DNA of 64,000 nt from CAYMGM01 sp964390005 (GTDB lineage Bacteria; Pseudomonadota; Alphaproteobacteria; UBA9219), in assembly GCA_964390005.1 (NCBI GenBank), contig CAYMGM010000009.1, positions 11,685 through 75,684 of the forward strand. The letters run 5' to 3'. Position numbers and translations under genes: made by a program. Under the pieces are notes generated by a model. The model ran no database searches and had not been told where the DNA came from. It saw nothing but the letters and a program-made list of their open reading frames with translations. Shown here piece after piece: positions 34,572 through 43,889 of the stretch (within the stretch, counting starts at the first letter, position 1; every line of letters begins with the position of its first letter).

Positions 34572-36104
34572 ATGCGGAATAAAATCCTTCTTTCCCTTTT
34601 CTCTTTCGCCATTCTTTCCTTCTGCGCGGTCTCTTCTGCGGGTTATGCCACCGAGGCAACAACAGTTGACGGCGCCTGTACGACTGGAACAAGCCGCGCG
34701 GACTGGGACAGCCTTTTTCAATGTGTCGACGGCAAATGGAAACGTGCAGCTTACCGGCTCGGCACGACATCAGACGGCTGTGATGCTGGCCACGCCGGAC
34801 AGCTTCAATGGACGGGATCGGCCTTTAAAAAATGCGATGGCGGTGGCGCGTGGCAAGATATGGGGGGTGGAAGCAACAGCGGCGCCTGTGATATGGGAAC
34901 GTCCCTTCTCTTGCATATGGACGGGGCGCAAGGAAGCTCAACCATCACCAACAGCTCTATTTACAGTCAGATTCAATATTACAATGCGACCCTAACAAAC
35001 AGTGGCGTGACGATAGATACAGGCGTGTCAAAGTTTGGCGGCGCGAGTGGTTATTTTAACGGCAGCAGTTATTTGACAACCGACTATCGGCTTAACTGTC
35101 CTCACAACGATTTTACCATTGATTTTTGGATGTATCCCGTCGTCATTGGCGTCAATTCTGTCCTTGTCGGCGTCATGGGAGACTTTAACAACAACTGGTG
35201 GGCGATCAGCTATGGAGCAGCCAATAAATTAAGCTATTCCGGACGAACGGCGGGTGTCATGACATCCGTAACATCGACAACAACCCTAGCCGCCAATACA
35301 TGGTACCATGTCGCTGTTGTCCGAAGCGGAACAACCCTTAGCCTTTATATCAACGGAACGCTGGAAAGCACGGCAACCATGTCGAGCGATCCTTATTGTA
35401 CGTCGACCTCGAACCCCGTTCTTGGATACTGGGGCAGTTATGGCCAGTATTACAAAGGCTATATTGACGAATATCGGTTCTCAACCCTTGCGCGCTGGAC
35501 AAGCAATTTTACCCCGCCGACAACCGCCTATACAACCTGTGGATCCAGCGGTACAGCTACGGCTTATTATGGGTTTCAAAACCCAACCAGTCTCGTTTAT
35601 GGCGCAACGCCAACCTCTTCTATTTTAGCTTTTAACGGCACAACAGCGCAGGCGGTATCTGTCTCTGGCGATGGTTCGCCTCAGCTAAGAATCAACGGCG
35701 GATCGTGGGTCACATCGGGCACGATCTCACCCGGACAAACCATCCAATTGCAAAACGGCCCCTTAATGGCCAATGGAACCACTTATACGACAACCCTTGT
35801 CACCGGAACGCAAACCGATACATGGAAGGCGACGACAGCCAACAAAACGCTTGTGTGGGGCGTTTATAACTCGGGGCATGGCTCTGTTCCTTCCGGGCCG
35901 TGCCAAGTCGGCGTTTCTTGTTCCTTAACAAACACCTTAAGCACAGACGACACGGGTTGGTGCGGCAGCTGGATTCGGTCAACCATCCAAACCTATGCCA
36001 ACTCGACCGCCATTACGTCGGGGGCCTATAACGGTTGCGGCGGCTCTTCTTATAGCGGAACCTCTCTCTCCCCACCGGCCTATTCCTCTATCGGGGTCCA
36101 ATGA
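34572..36104 (+). CDS. Secreted protein: four-Cys module, LamG-like domain and Ig-like domain
   Basis: A 510-aa exported protein. Signal peptide (LSLFSFAILSFCAVSSAGYA); four-cysteine module at about 35-98; LamG/concanavalin-like domain at about 110-315 (LLLHMDGAQGSSTI, YFNGSSYLTTDY, FTIDFWMYPV, YIDEYRFSTLARW); Ig-like beta domain at about 325-425 (RINGGSWVTSGTISPGQ, TLVTGTQTDTWKATT); a Cys/Gly/Ser-rich end. LamG domains usually bind glycans or proteins, so it may be a surface adhesin. It lies 24 bp after the module-only gene. Confidence 0.78.
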   Translation: MRNKILLSLFSFAILSFCAVSSAGYATEATTVDGACTTGTSRADWDSLFQCVDGKWKRAAYRLGTTSDGCDAGHAGQLQWTGSAFKKCDGGGAWQDMGGGSNSGACDMGTSLLLHMDGAQGSSTITNSSIYSQIQYYNATLTNSGVTIDTGVSKFGGASGYFNGSSYLTTDYRLNCPHNDFTIDFWMYPVVIGVNSVLVGVMGDFNNNWWAISYGAANKLSYSGRTAGVMTSVTSTTTLAANTWYHVAVVRSGTTLSLYINGTLESTATMSSDPYCTSTSNPVLGYWGSYGQYYKGYIDEYRFSTLARWTSNFTPPTTAYTTCGSSGTATAYYGFQNPTSLVYGATPTSSILAFNGTTAQAVSVSGDGSPQLRINGGSWVTSGTISPGQTIQLQNGPLMANGTTYTTTLVTGTQTDTWKATTANKTLVWGVYNSGHGSVPSGPCQVGVSCSLTNTLSTDDTGWCGSWIRSTIQTYANSTAITSGAYNGCGGSSYSGTSLSPPAYSSIGVQ

Positions 36105-36277
36105 CAACGTCAACGATGCGGCCTGGGTAAAAAAGCCGTTCGACTTGGATATATTCAAATTGACCTTTCCACCATAGACTTATGTGCTAAATGCATATTT
36201 TGCAGGATTTCATGTCTTGGCCTTATTGCTGCCCCCCCCACAATATGCTTAAATATCAGAAAATTGGTGGGGTCTAT

Positions 36278-37222
36278 ATGAAACGGCTGTCTCTTTCGTG
36301 CGTTCTGCTTTTCGTTTTTCTTCTTCCGCCGTGCCACTCTTTCGCCGGAGAGGCGACAACCGTCGGTGGTCCATGCACGACAGGCCTGCATCGCGCCGAT
36401 TGGGATGCTCTATTTCAATGTGTCGGCAGCGTTTGGAAACGCGCGGCCATTTGGCTTGGCGCTTCGTCTGATGCTTGCGATTCAAGCCATGCTGGACAAA
36501 TCCAATGGACGGGGACTGCTTTTCAAAAATGCGACGGCAGCGGTTCATGGAAGGATTTAGGGGGCGGCGACGCAAACTATTACGGTCTTCAAAACCTCAC
36601 GATGGTCCCTTATGGCAAAACGGTCAAATCAAGCACGCTTCAATATACGGCCAAGGGCTCGTCAACGGTCAGCATAACGTCGCCCGCCCAAATCAGCATC
36701 AATGGCGGTGCGTGGACCTCATCTGGAACCATCAGCACGGGACAATCGCTGCAATTGCAAATCACCGCCCCCATGGCGGATAATGCTACGCTTTCCGTTA
36801 ACCTGACAACGGGAACAAAGGTTGACCCGTGGACCATTACAACCGCCCCCTCAACATGGGCCCAAGGCGGAAATTCATATAATGGATATAACATTTTTTC
36901 GCGATGGTGCCGGGTGGGGCAAAGCTGTTCCAGCGGTTGGTGTTATTATAACTGTGACGGAAACGGCATCGTAGGCTGCACCATGGCGGCGGCGGTCACG
37001 ACGTATGCCGGGTCCATCAGCATCGTCGACAGCCAAAGTCCGGGCTCATCCGGTTCTTATACGACAAACACCTCGAGCAACGCCTATGTCCATGTTGCTG
37101 TGTGCCCGGGAACGCTTTCACCGCCGAATCCTTCCGGCTTGCTGATGACCACGCCCCCCTATACGCGATGCAACGCCTCTGATGCGGGCAACGTCGATTC
37201 AGGCTGTACGATTGTTTATTAG
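36278..37222 (+). CDS. Secreted protein: four-Cys module plus Ig-like domain
   Basis: A 314-aa protein started at ATG 36278, with a GGTGGGG site. Signal peptide (LSLSCVLLFVFLLPPCHSFAG), four-cysteine module (about 25-95), then an Ig-like domain (about 98-190: ISINGGAWTSSGTISTGQ and LTTGTKVDPWTITT) parallel to that in the 510-aa protein, and a Cys-rich, Ser/Gly-rich end. It lacks the LamG domain, so the family varies by domain gain or loss. Convergent with the membrane protein at 37234. Confidence 0.75.
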   Translation: MKRLSLSCVLLFVFLLPPCHSFAGEATTVGGPCTTGLHRADWDALFQCVGSVWKRAAIWLGASSDACDSSHAGQIQWTGTAFQKCDGSGSWKDLGGGDANYYGLQNLTMVPYGKTVKSSTLQYTAKGSSTVSITSPAQISINGGAWTSSGTISTGQSLQLQITAPMADNATLSVNLTTGTKVDPWTITTAPSTWAQGGNSYNGYNIFSRWCRVGQSCSSGWCYYNCDGNGIVGCTMAAAVTTYAGSISIVDSQSPGSSGSYTTNTSSNAYVHVAVCPGTLSPPNPSGLLMTTPPYTRCNASDAGNVDSGCTIVY

Positions 37223-37233
37223 GATCACAAGTT

Positions 37234-38175
37234 TCATTCCATGCGTGCGCTATAGGTATAGCGAAACAAAGGAATCCTTCTGTTTTGAAATCTCACTTGA
37301 GAGGCGGCCTCCGGGTAGGCATCGGCCCAGTCTTTTTGTTGCAAAGCCGTGTCTTTCCTCACAACAAGGACCTGCTGCCGCGCCAGTTGCCGCACAAGAG
37401 AGCCCTTTTTCGTTGTCTCAAGGTTGCCAACAATTTCCTTTTGCCGCGCGATTGAGAGTGCGCGAACAAGGATCGCGAGCCCGTCGCCCCCGACAGCGAT
37501 CAAAGCCGCTGTTAAGGGAAGAACTTGCACAAGGCCGATACAAGAAAAAAGAACGCCCGGCATGCACAAGAATTCGGCCAAAAGGTTTGGATTATTCAGA
37601 GAGAGCTCTTTGACGTGTTTCCCATAAGCTTTTGCATAAGCCTGCCAAGACAATCCTTTCGGAAGAGAGGGAAAGGCCAGTTCTTTTTCTCCTTGCTTCA
37701 AGACGCAACGAACAAGCGCTGCCGCACAGAAAGCAAGGCCCGAGATAATAATCGCCCTGTTGCCAAGAAGCGAGCCCGCCAAAACATACATCAGAGATGC
37801 CGTCACATCGATAACAGAGATATTGAAGATAAGGGCATTTCTCCGTTTGATCTGCCGGTTCAAGCGCTTTCTTTCCTGAACAGAAAGCGCGCTGTCAGGC
37901 GGTTTAACAGCAGGAATGGGCACCATCCCACCAATGCCAACAACGAACCAAAGGCCTAAAGCCGCGGAAATGGCCGCATAGGCAACATCGGTGGCCGAGG
38001 CTTTGCCTTGAAGAAGATTGAGGATGGAAGGCGATACAATGTCTCCGACACTGCCGCAGGTGACAACCTCGAAAGCTGAGCCAATGTATAAGCCGTGATA
38101 GCGAACGAATTGAATAGCGCCACGTGCAATCTGTTTTGCTTTCGCTTGCGCCCTTTTAAATAGAGACCCCACCAC
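37234..38175 (-). CDS. Polytopic membrane protein, tandem paralog 1
   Basis: A 313-aa protein from a GTG start (38175) with GAAGGA before it. Several hydrophobic segments (VAYAAISAALGLWFVVGIGGM, ALIFNISVIDVTASLMYVLAG, IIISGLAFCAAALVRC and VLPLTAALIAVGGDGLAILV). The opening RAQAKAKQ and FVRYHGLYIGSAFEVVTCGSV and the basic loop LNRQIKRRNA recur in the next gene. No family recognised. The tail after residue 255 is basic and differs from the paralog. Confidence 0.6.
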   Translation of the reverse strand: MVGSLFKRAQAKAKQIARGAIQFVRYHGLYIGSAFEVVTCGSVGDIVSPSILNLLQGKASATDVAYAAISAALGLWFVVGIGGMVPIPAVKPPDSALSVQERKRLNRQIKRRNALIFNISVIDVTASLMYVLAGSLLGNRAIIISGLAFCAAALVRCVLKQGEKELAFPSLPKGLSWQAYAKAYGKHVKELSLNNPNLLAEFLCMPGVLFSCIGLVQVLPLTAALIAVGGDGLAILVRALSIARQKEIVGNLETTKKGSLVRQLARQQVLVVRKDTALQQKDWADAYPEAASQVRFQNRRIPLFRYTYSARME

Positions 38176-38278
38176 GATCCTTCACCCTGACATTAATTTA
38201 AAAATAAGTATATCATCAATTAAATTTAGTATGCCTTGTAGATCTTTAATAATTTGTATAAGGCCAACGTTCTTTGCG

Positions 38279-39118
38279 CTAGCCCAATCTGCTACTGCAA
38301 GGCGCTGTTTCTTGAGCCGATGCCACGGGCCTACTGTTGTTTTTCCTTTTTGGGCTGCCTGTGTCTTCGGTTAATTCCTTTTGTCGCGCGATGGAAAAGG
38401 TTCGAACAAGGGTCGCCAGCCCATATCCGCCCACGGCAAGCCAAGCGACTTCCTTGGGAAGCATTTCCAAAAGACCGCAGCAGGAAAAATAGATGCCGGG
38501 TAAACACAAGATTTCGGCAGGAAGGTTTGGGTTGTTAACAGATAAATCTTTCACATATTTCGCATGGGCTTTGGCGCGCGCGAACAAGGGCGCCCCCTTT
38601 GGCACAGCGGGGCGCGTCAGCTCTCTTTCTCCCTGCCTAAAACCGCAGCGGACAAACGCCGAGAAAAAAAACGAGGCCCCTGATATAATAAGAGATTTCT
38701 TGTCAAGAAGGACCCCGGCCACGGCATACATTGCCGACGCCATCATATCGATCGCAGAAATGTTGAAAATCAGGGCATTTCGCCGTTTGATCTGTTGGTT
38801 CAAACGGTTTTTTTCCTGAAGGGAAAGCGCCTTGTTTGTTGTTTTATTTACGGCGGCGATTGGGATCATCCCCCCCACGCCAACGACCAACCACAGGGCT
38901 AAAGCGGCGGAAACAGCCGAAAAGCCAACGTCGGTCATCGAAGCTTGGCCTTGTACAAGCCGCTTTATCGAGGGATACGTGACCTCCCCGACGCTGCCAC
39001 AAGAAACGACCTCCAAGGCTGAGGCAATGTACAGGCCATGATAGCGAACGAAATGAACAGCGGCCTTCGTGTCTTTTTTTGCTATGGCTTGCGCTCTTTT
39101 TAAAAATGCCTTGAACAC
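38279..39118 (-). CDS. Polytopic membrane protein, tandem paralog 2
   Basis: A 279-aa protein if started at a GTG (39118), where it aligns with its paralog: FKAFLKRAQAIAKK, then FVRYHGLYIASALEVVSCGSV. An upstream ATG (39205) would add a hydrophobic leader. It shares the same helices and the LNQQIKRRNALIFNISAID loop. The arrangement is a clear tandem duplication; the C-terminal tails differ. Function unknown. Confidence 0.55.
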   Translation of the reverse strand: MFKAFLKRAQAIAKKDTKAAVHFVRYHGLYIASALEVVSCGSVGEVTYPSIKRLVQGQASMTDVGFSAVSAALALWLVVGVGGMIPIAAVNKTTNKALSLQEKNRLNQQIKRRNALIFNISAIDMMASAMYAVAGVLLDKKSLIISGASFFFSAFVRCGFRQGERELTRPAVPKGAPLFARAKAHAKYVKDLSVNNPNLPAEILCLPGIYFSCCGLLEMLPKEVAWLAVGGYGLATLVRTFSIARQKELTEDTGSPKRKNNSRPVASAQETAPCSSRLG

Positions 39119-39280
39119 GCTCTTCCGACCCCGCAACACATAAAATAAGTATGTTATTCGTTGCAATAAATATATCACGGTTTCTCCTGCGAGAAATACT
39201 ATCATGCGAATTTTTTGTGTTTTCGTTGAAAAACAAAGCGTTAAACTCTTCCCTTCAGTAACCCCCTCCTCGCAACCCTT

Positions 39281-39334
39281 ATCCGCATACCCAAAGGGTT
39301 GCAGATGAGCCCCAACAGAAGGCCGTGGGCCCAG
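39281..39334. repeat. Dispersed repeat R2, copy 1
   Basis: Core ATCCGCATACC, variable 12 bases, then CAGATGAGCCCCAACAGA, followed by a short GC inverted repeat (GGGCCCAGCCC). It matches the copy at 39418 and a diverged one at the end of the window. Confidence 0.7.
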
Positions 39335-39340
39335 CCCACA

Positions 39341-39377
39341 AAAAAACCGTGGAAAGGTTTCCCCTTCCACGGTTTTT
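39341..39377. terminator. Bidirectional terminator downstream of rpsA
   Basis: CCGTGGAA (39347-39354) pairs with TTCCACGG (39365-39372), flanked by A6 and T5. It would end rpsA transcription on the minus strand. It lies between two copies of repeat R2. Confidence 0.85.
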
Positions 39378-39417
39378 GACTTTTTGCCTTTCAGCAAGAC
39401 ACCTGTTTCAGAACTTA

Positions 39418-39470
39418 TCCGCATACCTCGATGAAGCAGATGAGCCCCAACAGACGCCCGCGGCGGCCCG
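39418..39470. repeat. Dispersed repeat R2, copy 2
   Basis: ATCCGCATACC, TCGATGAAG, CAGATGAGCCCCAACAGA, then a GC-rich inverted repeat. It starts just beyond the rpsA stop. Confidence 0.7.
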
Positions 39471-39474
39471 CCGC

Positions 39475-41226
39475 TTACTCTTCGGACTTTTTCTGGGCGC
39501 GTTTGATCGCGGCACCCAAAATGTCGCCCAGCGAAGCGCCTGAATCGGACGAGCCGTATTCAGCCATCGCTTGCTTTTCTTCTTCAACTTCGCGCGCCTT
39601 GATGGAGAGCGAAATCTTGTGCGAAGCCTTGTCGATGCTCGTGATCTTGGCATCCACCTTTTCGCCGACGGCGAAACGGTCCGGACGCTGTTCCGAACGA
39701 TCGCGGGCCAAATCGCCACGCTTGATGAAGCCCGAGAAGCCCGCCGCTTGATCGCCAAGCGTCACTTCGATGCCGCCTTCCGTCACGGCGCTGACCGTGC
39801 AGGTCACGACATCGCCCTTCTTGAAGTTGACAACGACGTTTTCGAACGGATCGTTCGTCAATTGCTTGATACCCAAGCTGACACGTTCTTTCTCGACATC
39901 GATGTCCAGAATCTTGACCTCGACGGTCTGACCTTTCTGGAAGTCTTGAATGGCTTCTTCGCCGGGCTTATCCCACGCGAGATCCGACATATGAACCATC
40001 CCGTCGATATCGCCGGGCAGACCCACAAACAAACCGAACTCGGTGATGTTGCGGATTTCGCCCGAAAGCGTCGAGCCGACGCTGTGCGACGTGCGGAACT
40101 GCTCCCACGGATTTTCGACGCACTGCTTCAAGCCCAAGCTGATGCGGCGCTTGGTCAGATCGACGTCCAGAACGGCAACTTCCACTTCCTGGCTGGTCGC
40201 AACGATCTTGCCGGGGTGAACGTTCTTCTTCGTCCAAGACATTTCCGAAACGTGGACCAAGCCTTCGATGCCGGGTTCCAATTCGACGAAAGCGCCGTAG
40301 TCGGTGATGTTCGTCACGCGGCCCTTCACGCGGCTGGCAACCGGATAACGGTTTTCAACGCCTTCCCACGGATCGGCTTCAAGCTGCTTCATGCCAAGGC
40401 TGATACGTTGCGTATCGGCGTTGAAACGAATGACCTGCACAGTGACCTGTTGGCCAATTTGCAGAACTTCCGAAGGATGATTGACGCGCTTCCAAGCGAT
40501 GTCGGTCACGTGCAACAAGCCGTCCACACCGCCCAAATCGACGAAAGCGCCGTAATCGGTGATGTTCTTGACGACGCCCTGCAGAACTTGGCCTTCCTTG
40601 AGGTTGGCAACCAGTTCCGAACGAGCCTCGGCGCGGCTTTCTTCCAAAACGGCGCGGCGCGAAACGACGATATTGCCGCGCGCGCGGTCCATTTTCAAAA
40701 TCTGGAAGGGTTGCGGCGTGCCCATCAGCGGGGTGATATCGCGCACGGGGCGGATATCGACTTGGCTGCCGGGAAGGAAGGCGATCGCGCCGTCCAGATC
40801 GACCGTGAAGCCGCCTTTGACGCGGCCAAAGATCGTGCCCGTCACGCGCTCAGACTTACCAAACGACTGTTCGAGAACGGCCCAGCTTTCTTCACGCTTG
40901 GCTTTTTCACGCGACAGCGCGGCTTCGCCATTGCGGTCTTCCATACGTTCCAAGAAGACTTCAACCGTATCGCCAACGGCGACTTCGGCGGGCGCACCGG
41001 CGACTGAGAATTCTTTTTCAGGGACACGGCCTTCGCTTTTCAGACCGACATCAATGATAACCATGCCATTTTCGCGGGCCACGACGCGGCCTTTGATCAC
41101 GGTGTTTTCGATCGAGCCGCTTTTACCCAGCGTGCTTTCCAAAAGCGAGGCAAACCCGCCCTTTGGCGCACCGGCAGCGATATCGAGGTCTTCTTTCAGA
41201 AGACGCTTTTTGTTGGCTTTAGACAT
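39475..41226 (-). CDS. rpsA: 30S ribosomal protein S1
   Basis: A 583-aa protein with six S1 RNA-binding domains; the repeated signatures include ITDYGAFVDLGGVDGLLHVTD, ITDYGAFVELEPGIEGLVHV and ITEFGLFVGLPGDIDGMVHM. S1 brings mRNA to the 30S subunit. The C-terminus ends in an alpha-helical acidic/basic tail. It follows cmk, the usual neighbour. A 205-bp leader lies between them. Confidence 0.97.
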   Translation of the reverse strand: MSKANKKRLLKEDLDIAAGAPKGGFASLLESTLGKSGSIENTVIKGRVVARENGMVIIDVGLKSEGRVPEKEFSVAGAPAEVAVGDTVEVFLERMEDRNGEAALSREKAKREESWAVLEQSFGKSERVTGTIFGRVKGGFTVDLDGAIAFLPGSQVDIRPVRDITPLMGTPQPFQILKMDRARGNIVVSRRAVLEESRAEARSELVANLKEGQVLQGVVKNITDYGAFVDLGGVDGLLHVTDIAWKRVNHPSEVLQIGQQVTVQVIRFNADTQRISLGMKQLEADPWEGVENRYPVASRVKGRVTNITDYGAFVELEPGIEGLVHVSEMSWTKKNVHPGKIVATSQEVEVAVLDVDLTKRRISLGLKQCVENPWEQFRTSHSVGSTLSGEIRNITEFGLFVGLPGDIDGMVHMSDLAWDKPGEEAIQDFQKGQTVEVKILDIDVEKERVSLGIKQLTNDPFENVVVNFKKGDVVTCTVSAVTEGGIEVTLGDQAAGFSGFIKRGDLARDRSEQRPDRFAVGEKVDAKITSIDKASHKISLSIKAREVEEEKQAMAEYGSSDSGASLGDILGAAIKRAQKKSEE

Positions 41227-41431
41227 AGATGAGATTTCCTTTCAGGGGGCTCAGTCCCGCAGGGCGGGCTCTGGCCGATGCCAAGCATGGCTTGGCTGCT
41301 TTCGTAGGGGGGATGCAAAACATCCCGGTTAAGTCAAACAAAGCGCTTCAGAAACAACACCGGGCGGAAAGCTGGGCCCGTGATGGCCTTTGACACCTGT
41401 TGCCGATCACCTGATCGGCGATCCTAGAATA
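41227..41431 (-). promoter_or_regulatory. rpsA leader with several hairpins
   Basis: Between cmk and rpsA. It contains inverted repeats, including CCGCAGGGCGG, GCCAAGCATGGC and GGGATG...CATCCC, and a palindrome GCCGATCACCTGATCGGC (41400-41418). A structured leader fits autoregulation of S1, as known in other bacteria, but the palindrome could also end cmk. Confidence 0.45.
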
Positions 41432-42109
41432 TCACATGCCCTTTTCTTTTTGACGCGCCGCTTCGACAAGCGCCAAAGCTGCGGCAAAAACCTCGTCCAC
41501 GGTCATGGCCGAGGTATCAAGAAGAACGGCATCCGCCGCCTGACGGGTGGGGGCTGCCGTACGCTGGGCATCGCGCGCATCACGCGCTTTTAAATCTTCC
41601 AGAACGGCGGCTTCATTAACATTTTCGCCGCGTGCGTGCAACTCTTTCCAGCGCCGCGCGGCCCGGATTTCCGGGCTTGCCGTGATAAAAAGCTTGGCTG
41701 GCGCCGCAGGCGCGATCACCGTGCCGATGTCGCGACCATCCAAAACGGCCCCGGCCTTCCCGCCCGGCGGGGTCGAGCAAAAACGTCGTTGAAAATCAAG
41801 GAGTTCATCACGAACGGCTTGAACCGCGCCCACCAAAGATGCCGCCCGCCCTGACGCCTCGTCACGCAAGGCTGGGTCTTGGCTGATCTCAGAAAATGTT
41901 GATAAATCAAGCGATTGCGCATATTTTAAGGCCGTCGCCGCATCCGCAGGATCCCCGCCCGCCCGCAGAACGCCAAGCCCAACCGCCCGATAAAGCAGTC
42001 CCGTATCCAGATAAGCAAAGTCGTAATGCTGCGCCAAACGGCGTGCAATGGTGCCCTTTCCACTGGCCGAGGGGCCATCGACGGCAATCAAAAAAGGGGT
42101 TTCTGTCAT
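41432..42109 (-). CDS. cmk: Cytidylate kinase
   Basis: A 225-aa kinase phosphorylating CMP/dCMP. The start at ATG 42109 gives MTETPFLIAVDGPSASGKGT with the P-loop at residues 11-19. Then come YLDTGLLYRAVGL, the DGRDIGTVI motif and a lid with RRWKELHARG. The C-terminal VLLDTSAMTVDEV is typical. It precedes rpsA on the same strand. Confidence 0.95.
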   Translation of the reverse strand: MTETPFLIAVDGPSASGKGTIARRLAQHYDFAYLDTGLLYRAVGLGVLRAGGDPADAATALKYAQSLDLSTFSEISQDPALRDEASGRAASLVGAVQAVRDELLDFQRRFCSTPPGGKAGAVLDGRDIGTVIAPAAPAKLFITASPEIRAARRWKELHARGENVNEAAVLEDLKARDARDAQRTAAPTRQAADAVLLDTSAMTVDEVFAAALALVEAARQKEKGM

Positions 42110-42269
42110 GGTATGGCTCTCTTTCATTTCTTGGCAGCCTTTATAAATCGCTGGCCCAAAAAGGAAAGCATTAACCGAATCCCCCCTCTTTTCCCTCCCT
42201 CTTTTTCTTGATAGCCTATCCCTTATTCGCAAGATTTTGATGAAACGGTATTTAGGAAATAGATCCATC

Positions 42270-42710
42270 ATGGCAAAGAGCAAAGAGCCTCCCTACTCTC
42301 CTTTTGACTGTACGGCCTTTTCCATTGTGACTCGCGACCGACATAAGCGCCTTGTTCTTTGTTGCCAACAGCCCGGCTTCACCCATGAGCTTCTCCTGCA
42401 AGCTCTTAAGCTCTCGCAAACAGGGATCGCTCCTGTGATCGTCAAAGGCGACGGCTTTCGCCAAAAGGTCTATCCCGATGATAATGTCATGGACCTTTGT
42501 AGGATAATCCAACGCCGTGTCGAAAAACGCGCGTTTGCGGCGCTTCGCGCTAATTTGCGTCAGTCGTTGCGCACGAATCCTTCTTTTGCGGATGCTCCTT
42601 TGAACTTAAACGATGAAGACGACTTAGCGCCGCCGCGCCGCCGCCCGCACGCGGCTCATGGCGGTGCCGTCCGCGCAACTTTCGTGTCCTACCAATCATT
42701 GGACGAATAG
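42270..42710 (+). CDS. Hypothetical protein
   Basis: A 146-aa protein started at ATG 42270; an upstream in-frame ATG (42237) adds 11 residues. Basic, with three Cys near the start (DCTAF, LCCQQ) and a low-complexity acidic then Pro/Arg/His-rich end. No signal peptide. A hydrophobic-polar pattern around 25-80 suggests a small alpha/beta domain. Not recognised. Divergent from cmk. Confidence 0.5.
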   Translation: MAKSKEPPYSPFDCTAFSIVTRDRHKRLVLCCQQPGFTHELLLQALKLSQTGIAPVIVKGDGFRQKVYPDDNVMDLCRIIQRRVEKRAFAALRANLRQSLRTNPSFADAPLNLNDEDDLAPPRRRPHAAHGGAVRATFVSYQSLDE

Positions 42711-42778
42711 AACGTTTCCCTCACACACATTTTTTCTTTGTCTTGTCATTTTTTCGGCAACGTGATTTTATTTGCCTT

Positions 42779-43375
42779 ATGTTTCTTTTTTATCTTCTGA
42801 CCACCGGGCTTTACCTCATCGGCCGCTTTGCGTTAGCCGTCTCTTTTGTCTTTCTCTTGATGGGCCCGCTTTCCGCAGCACAAGCCGCAGAAAGCACGAT
42901 CGTCGGCGGCGCCTGCACAACAGGGTGGAGCCGCCTCGATTGGGATGCCCTTTTTCAATGTATCGGTGGCACATGGAAACGCGCAGCCCTTATGCTGGGA
43001 TCGTCATCCGATGGCTGCGATGCGAGTCATGCCGGGGCTCTTCAATGGACGGGTTCTGCCTTTCAGGCGTGCAATGGCTCGAGCTGGGGCCCTATGGGAG
43101 GGGGTTGCGCGACCACAGGCCAGCTTAATACCCCCAGCGGATGCAAGACGGTTTACGTCTCGGCAGATCAGACAGGATTTACCGCGACGCCTTCCGTCTA
43201 TTGCGCTTATTTTACGAATTGCAACACGGGGTGGGTTCGTTACACAAGTGGCGATGGCGGTCGCAACGTCTATGTCTCGACGGACACGGCAGGCAATGTT
43301 TCCTGCGCCTCGCGTCGAGACGATGGCAGCTGTTACCAGGCAAATTGCAGCAGCTGCTATTTATCCTATCATTGA
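42779..43375 (+). CDS. Secreted four-cysteine module protein with Cys-rich C-terminus
   Basis: A 198-aa protein from ATG 42779. It has a signal peptide (FALAVSFVFLLMGPLSAAQA) and the four-cysteine module (GACTTGWSRLDWDALFQC, AALMLGSSSDGCDASHAG, LQWTGSAFQACNGSSW). The second half has nine further cysteines in short Tyr/Gly/Asn loops (TPSGCKT, YCAYFTNCN, SCYQANCSSCY). It lies about 5.5 kb from the other three copies, with rpsA-cmk in between, so the family is dispersed. Confidence 0.72.
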   Translation: MFLFYLLTTGLYLIGRFALAVSFVFLLMGPLSAAQAAESTIVGGACTTGWSRLDWDALFQCIGGTWKRAALMLGSSSDGCDASHAGALQWTGSAFQACNGSSWGPMGGGCATTGQLNTPSGCKTVYVSADQTGFTATPSVYCAYFTNCNTGWVRYTSGDGGRNVYVSTDTAGNVSCASRRDDGSCYQANCSSCYLSYH

Positions 43376-43376
43376 G

Positions 43377-43634
43377 CTAGGCGCGCTGACGGTCTTTTTC
43401 GACGGCCAGATCATGCATCAGGCTTTCCATCTTGCGATGGCGTCCACGACGCGGAATATCGGCATCGTCTTTGTCCATGGCCAAGGTGGCTTCATCCAGC
43501 GCTTTCAGCTCGGAAAGGCAACGTTGGAGCGTCACCATTTCACGTAAATCTTCCCTGCCGCCAATCTGCAAAGAGGCTAGTTTATTTTCCACCAGATCCA
43601 TCAAGGTGCGGGCGGCTGATTTAGAGAGAGACAT
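43377..43634 (-). CDS. Small helical hypothetical protein
   Basis: An 85-aa protein started at ATG 43634 (GAGGTC site). It is highly charged and helical (LMDLVENKLASLQIGGRED, LQRCLSELKALDEATL) with no membrane segment. No family recognised. It could be a small coiled-coil regulator. Its stop lies next to the stop of the secreted gene on the other strand. Confidence 0.5.
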   Translation of the reverse strand: MSLSKSAARTLMDLVENKLASLQIGGREDLREMVTLQRCLSELKALDEATLAMDKDDADIPRRGRHRKMESLMHDLAVEKDRQRA

Positions 43635-43646
43635 AGCGGACCTCAT

Positions 43647-43889
43647 TCTTTTTGTTGTTGTCGGACCTTTGTCACGTTTTTTCGCGATATTCGTCGCGTT
43701 CTTGTCTCGAATATCTCCATTATTTCACACAAAAATAAATAAAATGTGAAGTAAATATGAAATACATCGAAGATATATTGGTTAATATTTATTTACCGTT
43801 TAACTATAACGAAGTATTGCCTTGAAAGGATTGACTTGCCTTTTGCTTCCTTGGTATCTTTAAATAAGAAAAAAGAGGAATGGATCGCA
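43647..43889. other. AT-rich intergenic region
   Basis: About 240 bp with a very AT-rich centre (43725-43815), unlike the flanking DNA. It probably holds the promoters of the two divergent small genes. No repeat or RNA gene seen. Confidence 0.35.

Noticed and set aside
34279..34995. 238-aa frame overlapping the four-Cys genes
   Set aside because: Alternate-frame reading of the repeated module; the other frame has signal peptides and conserved cysteines.
39571..41007. 478-aa open frame on the plus strand
   Set aside because: Antisense to rpsA, whose S1 repeats produce repeated shadow peptides.
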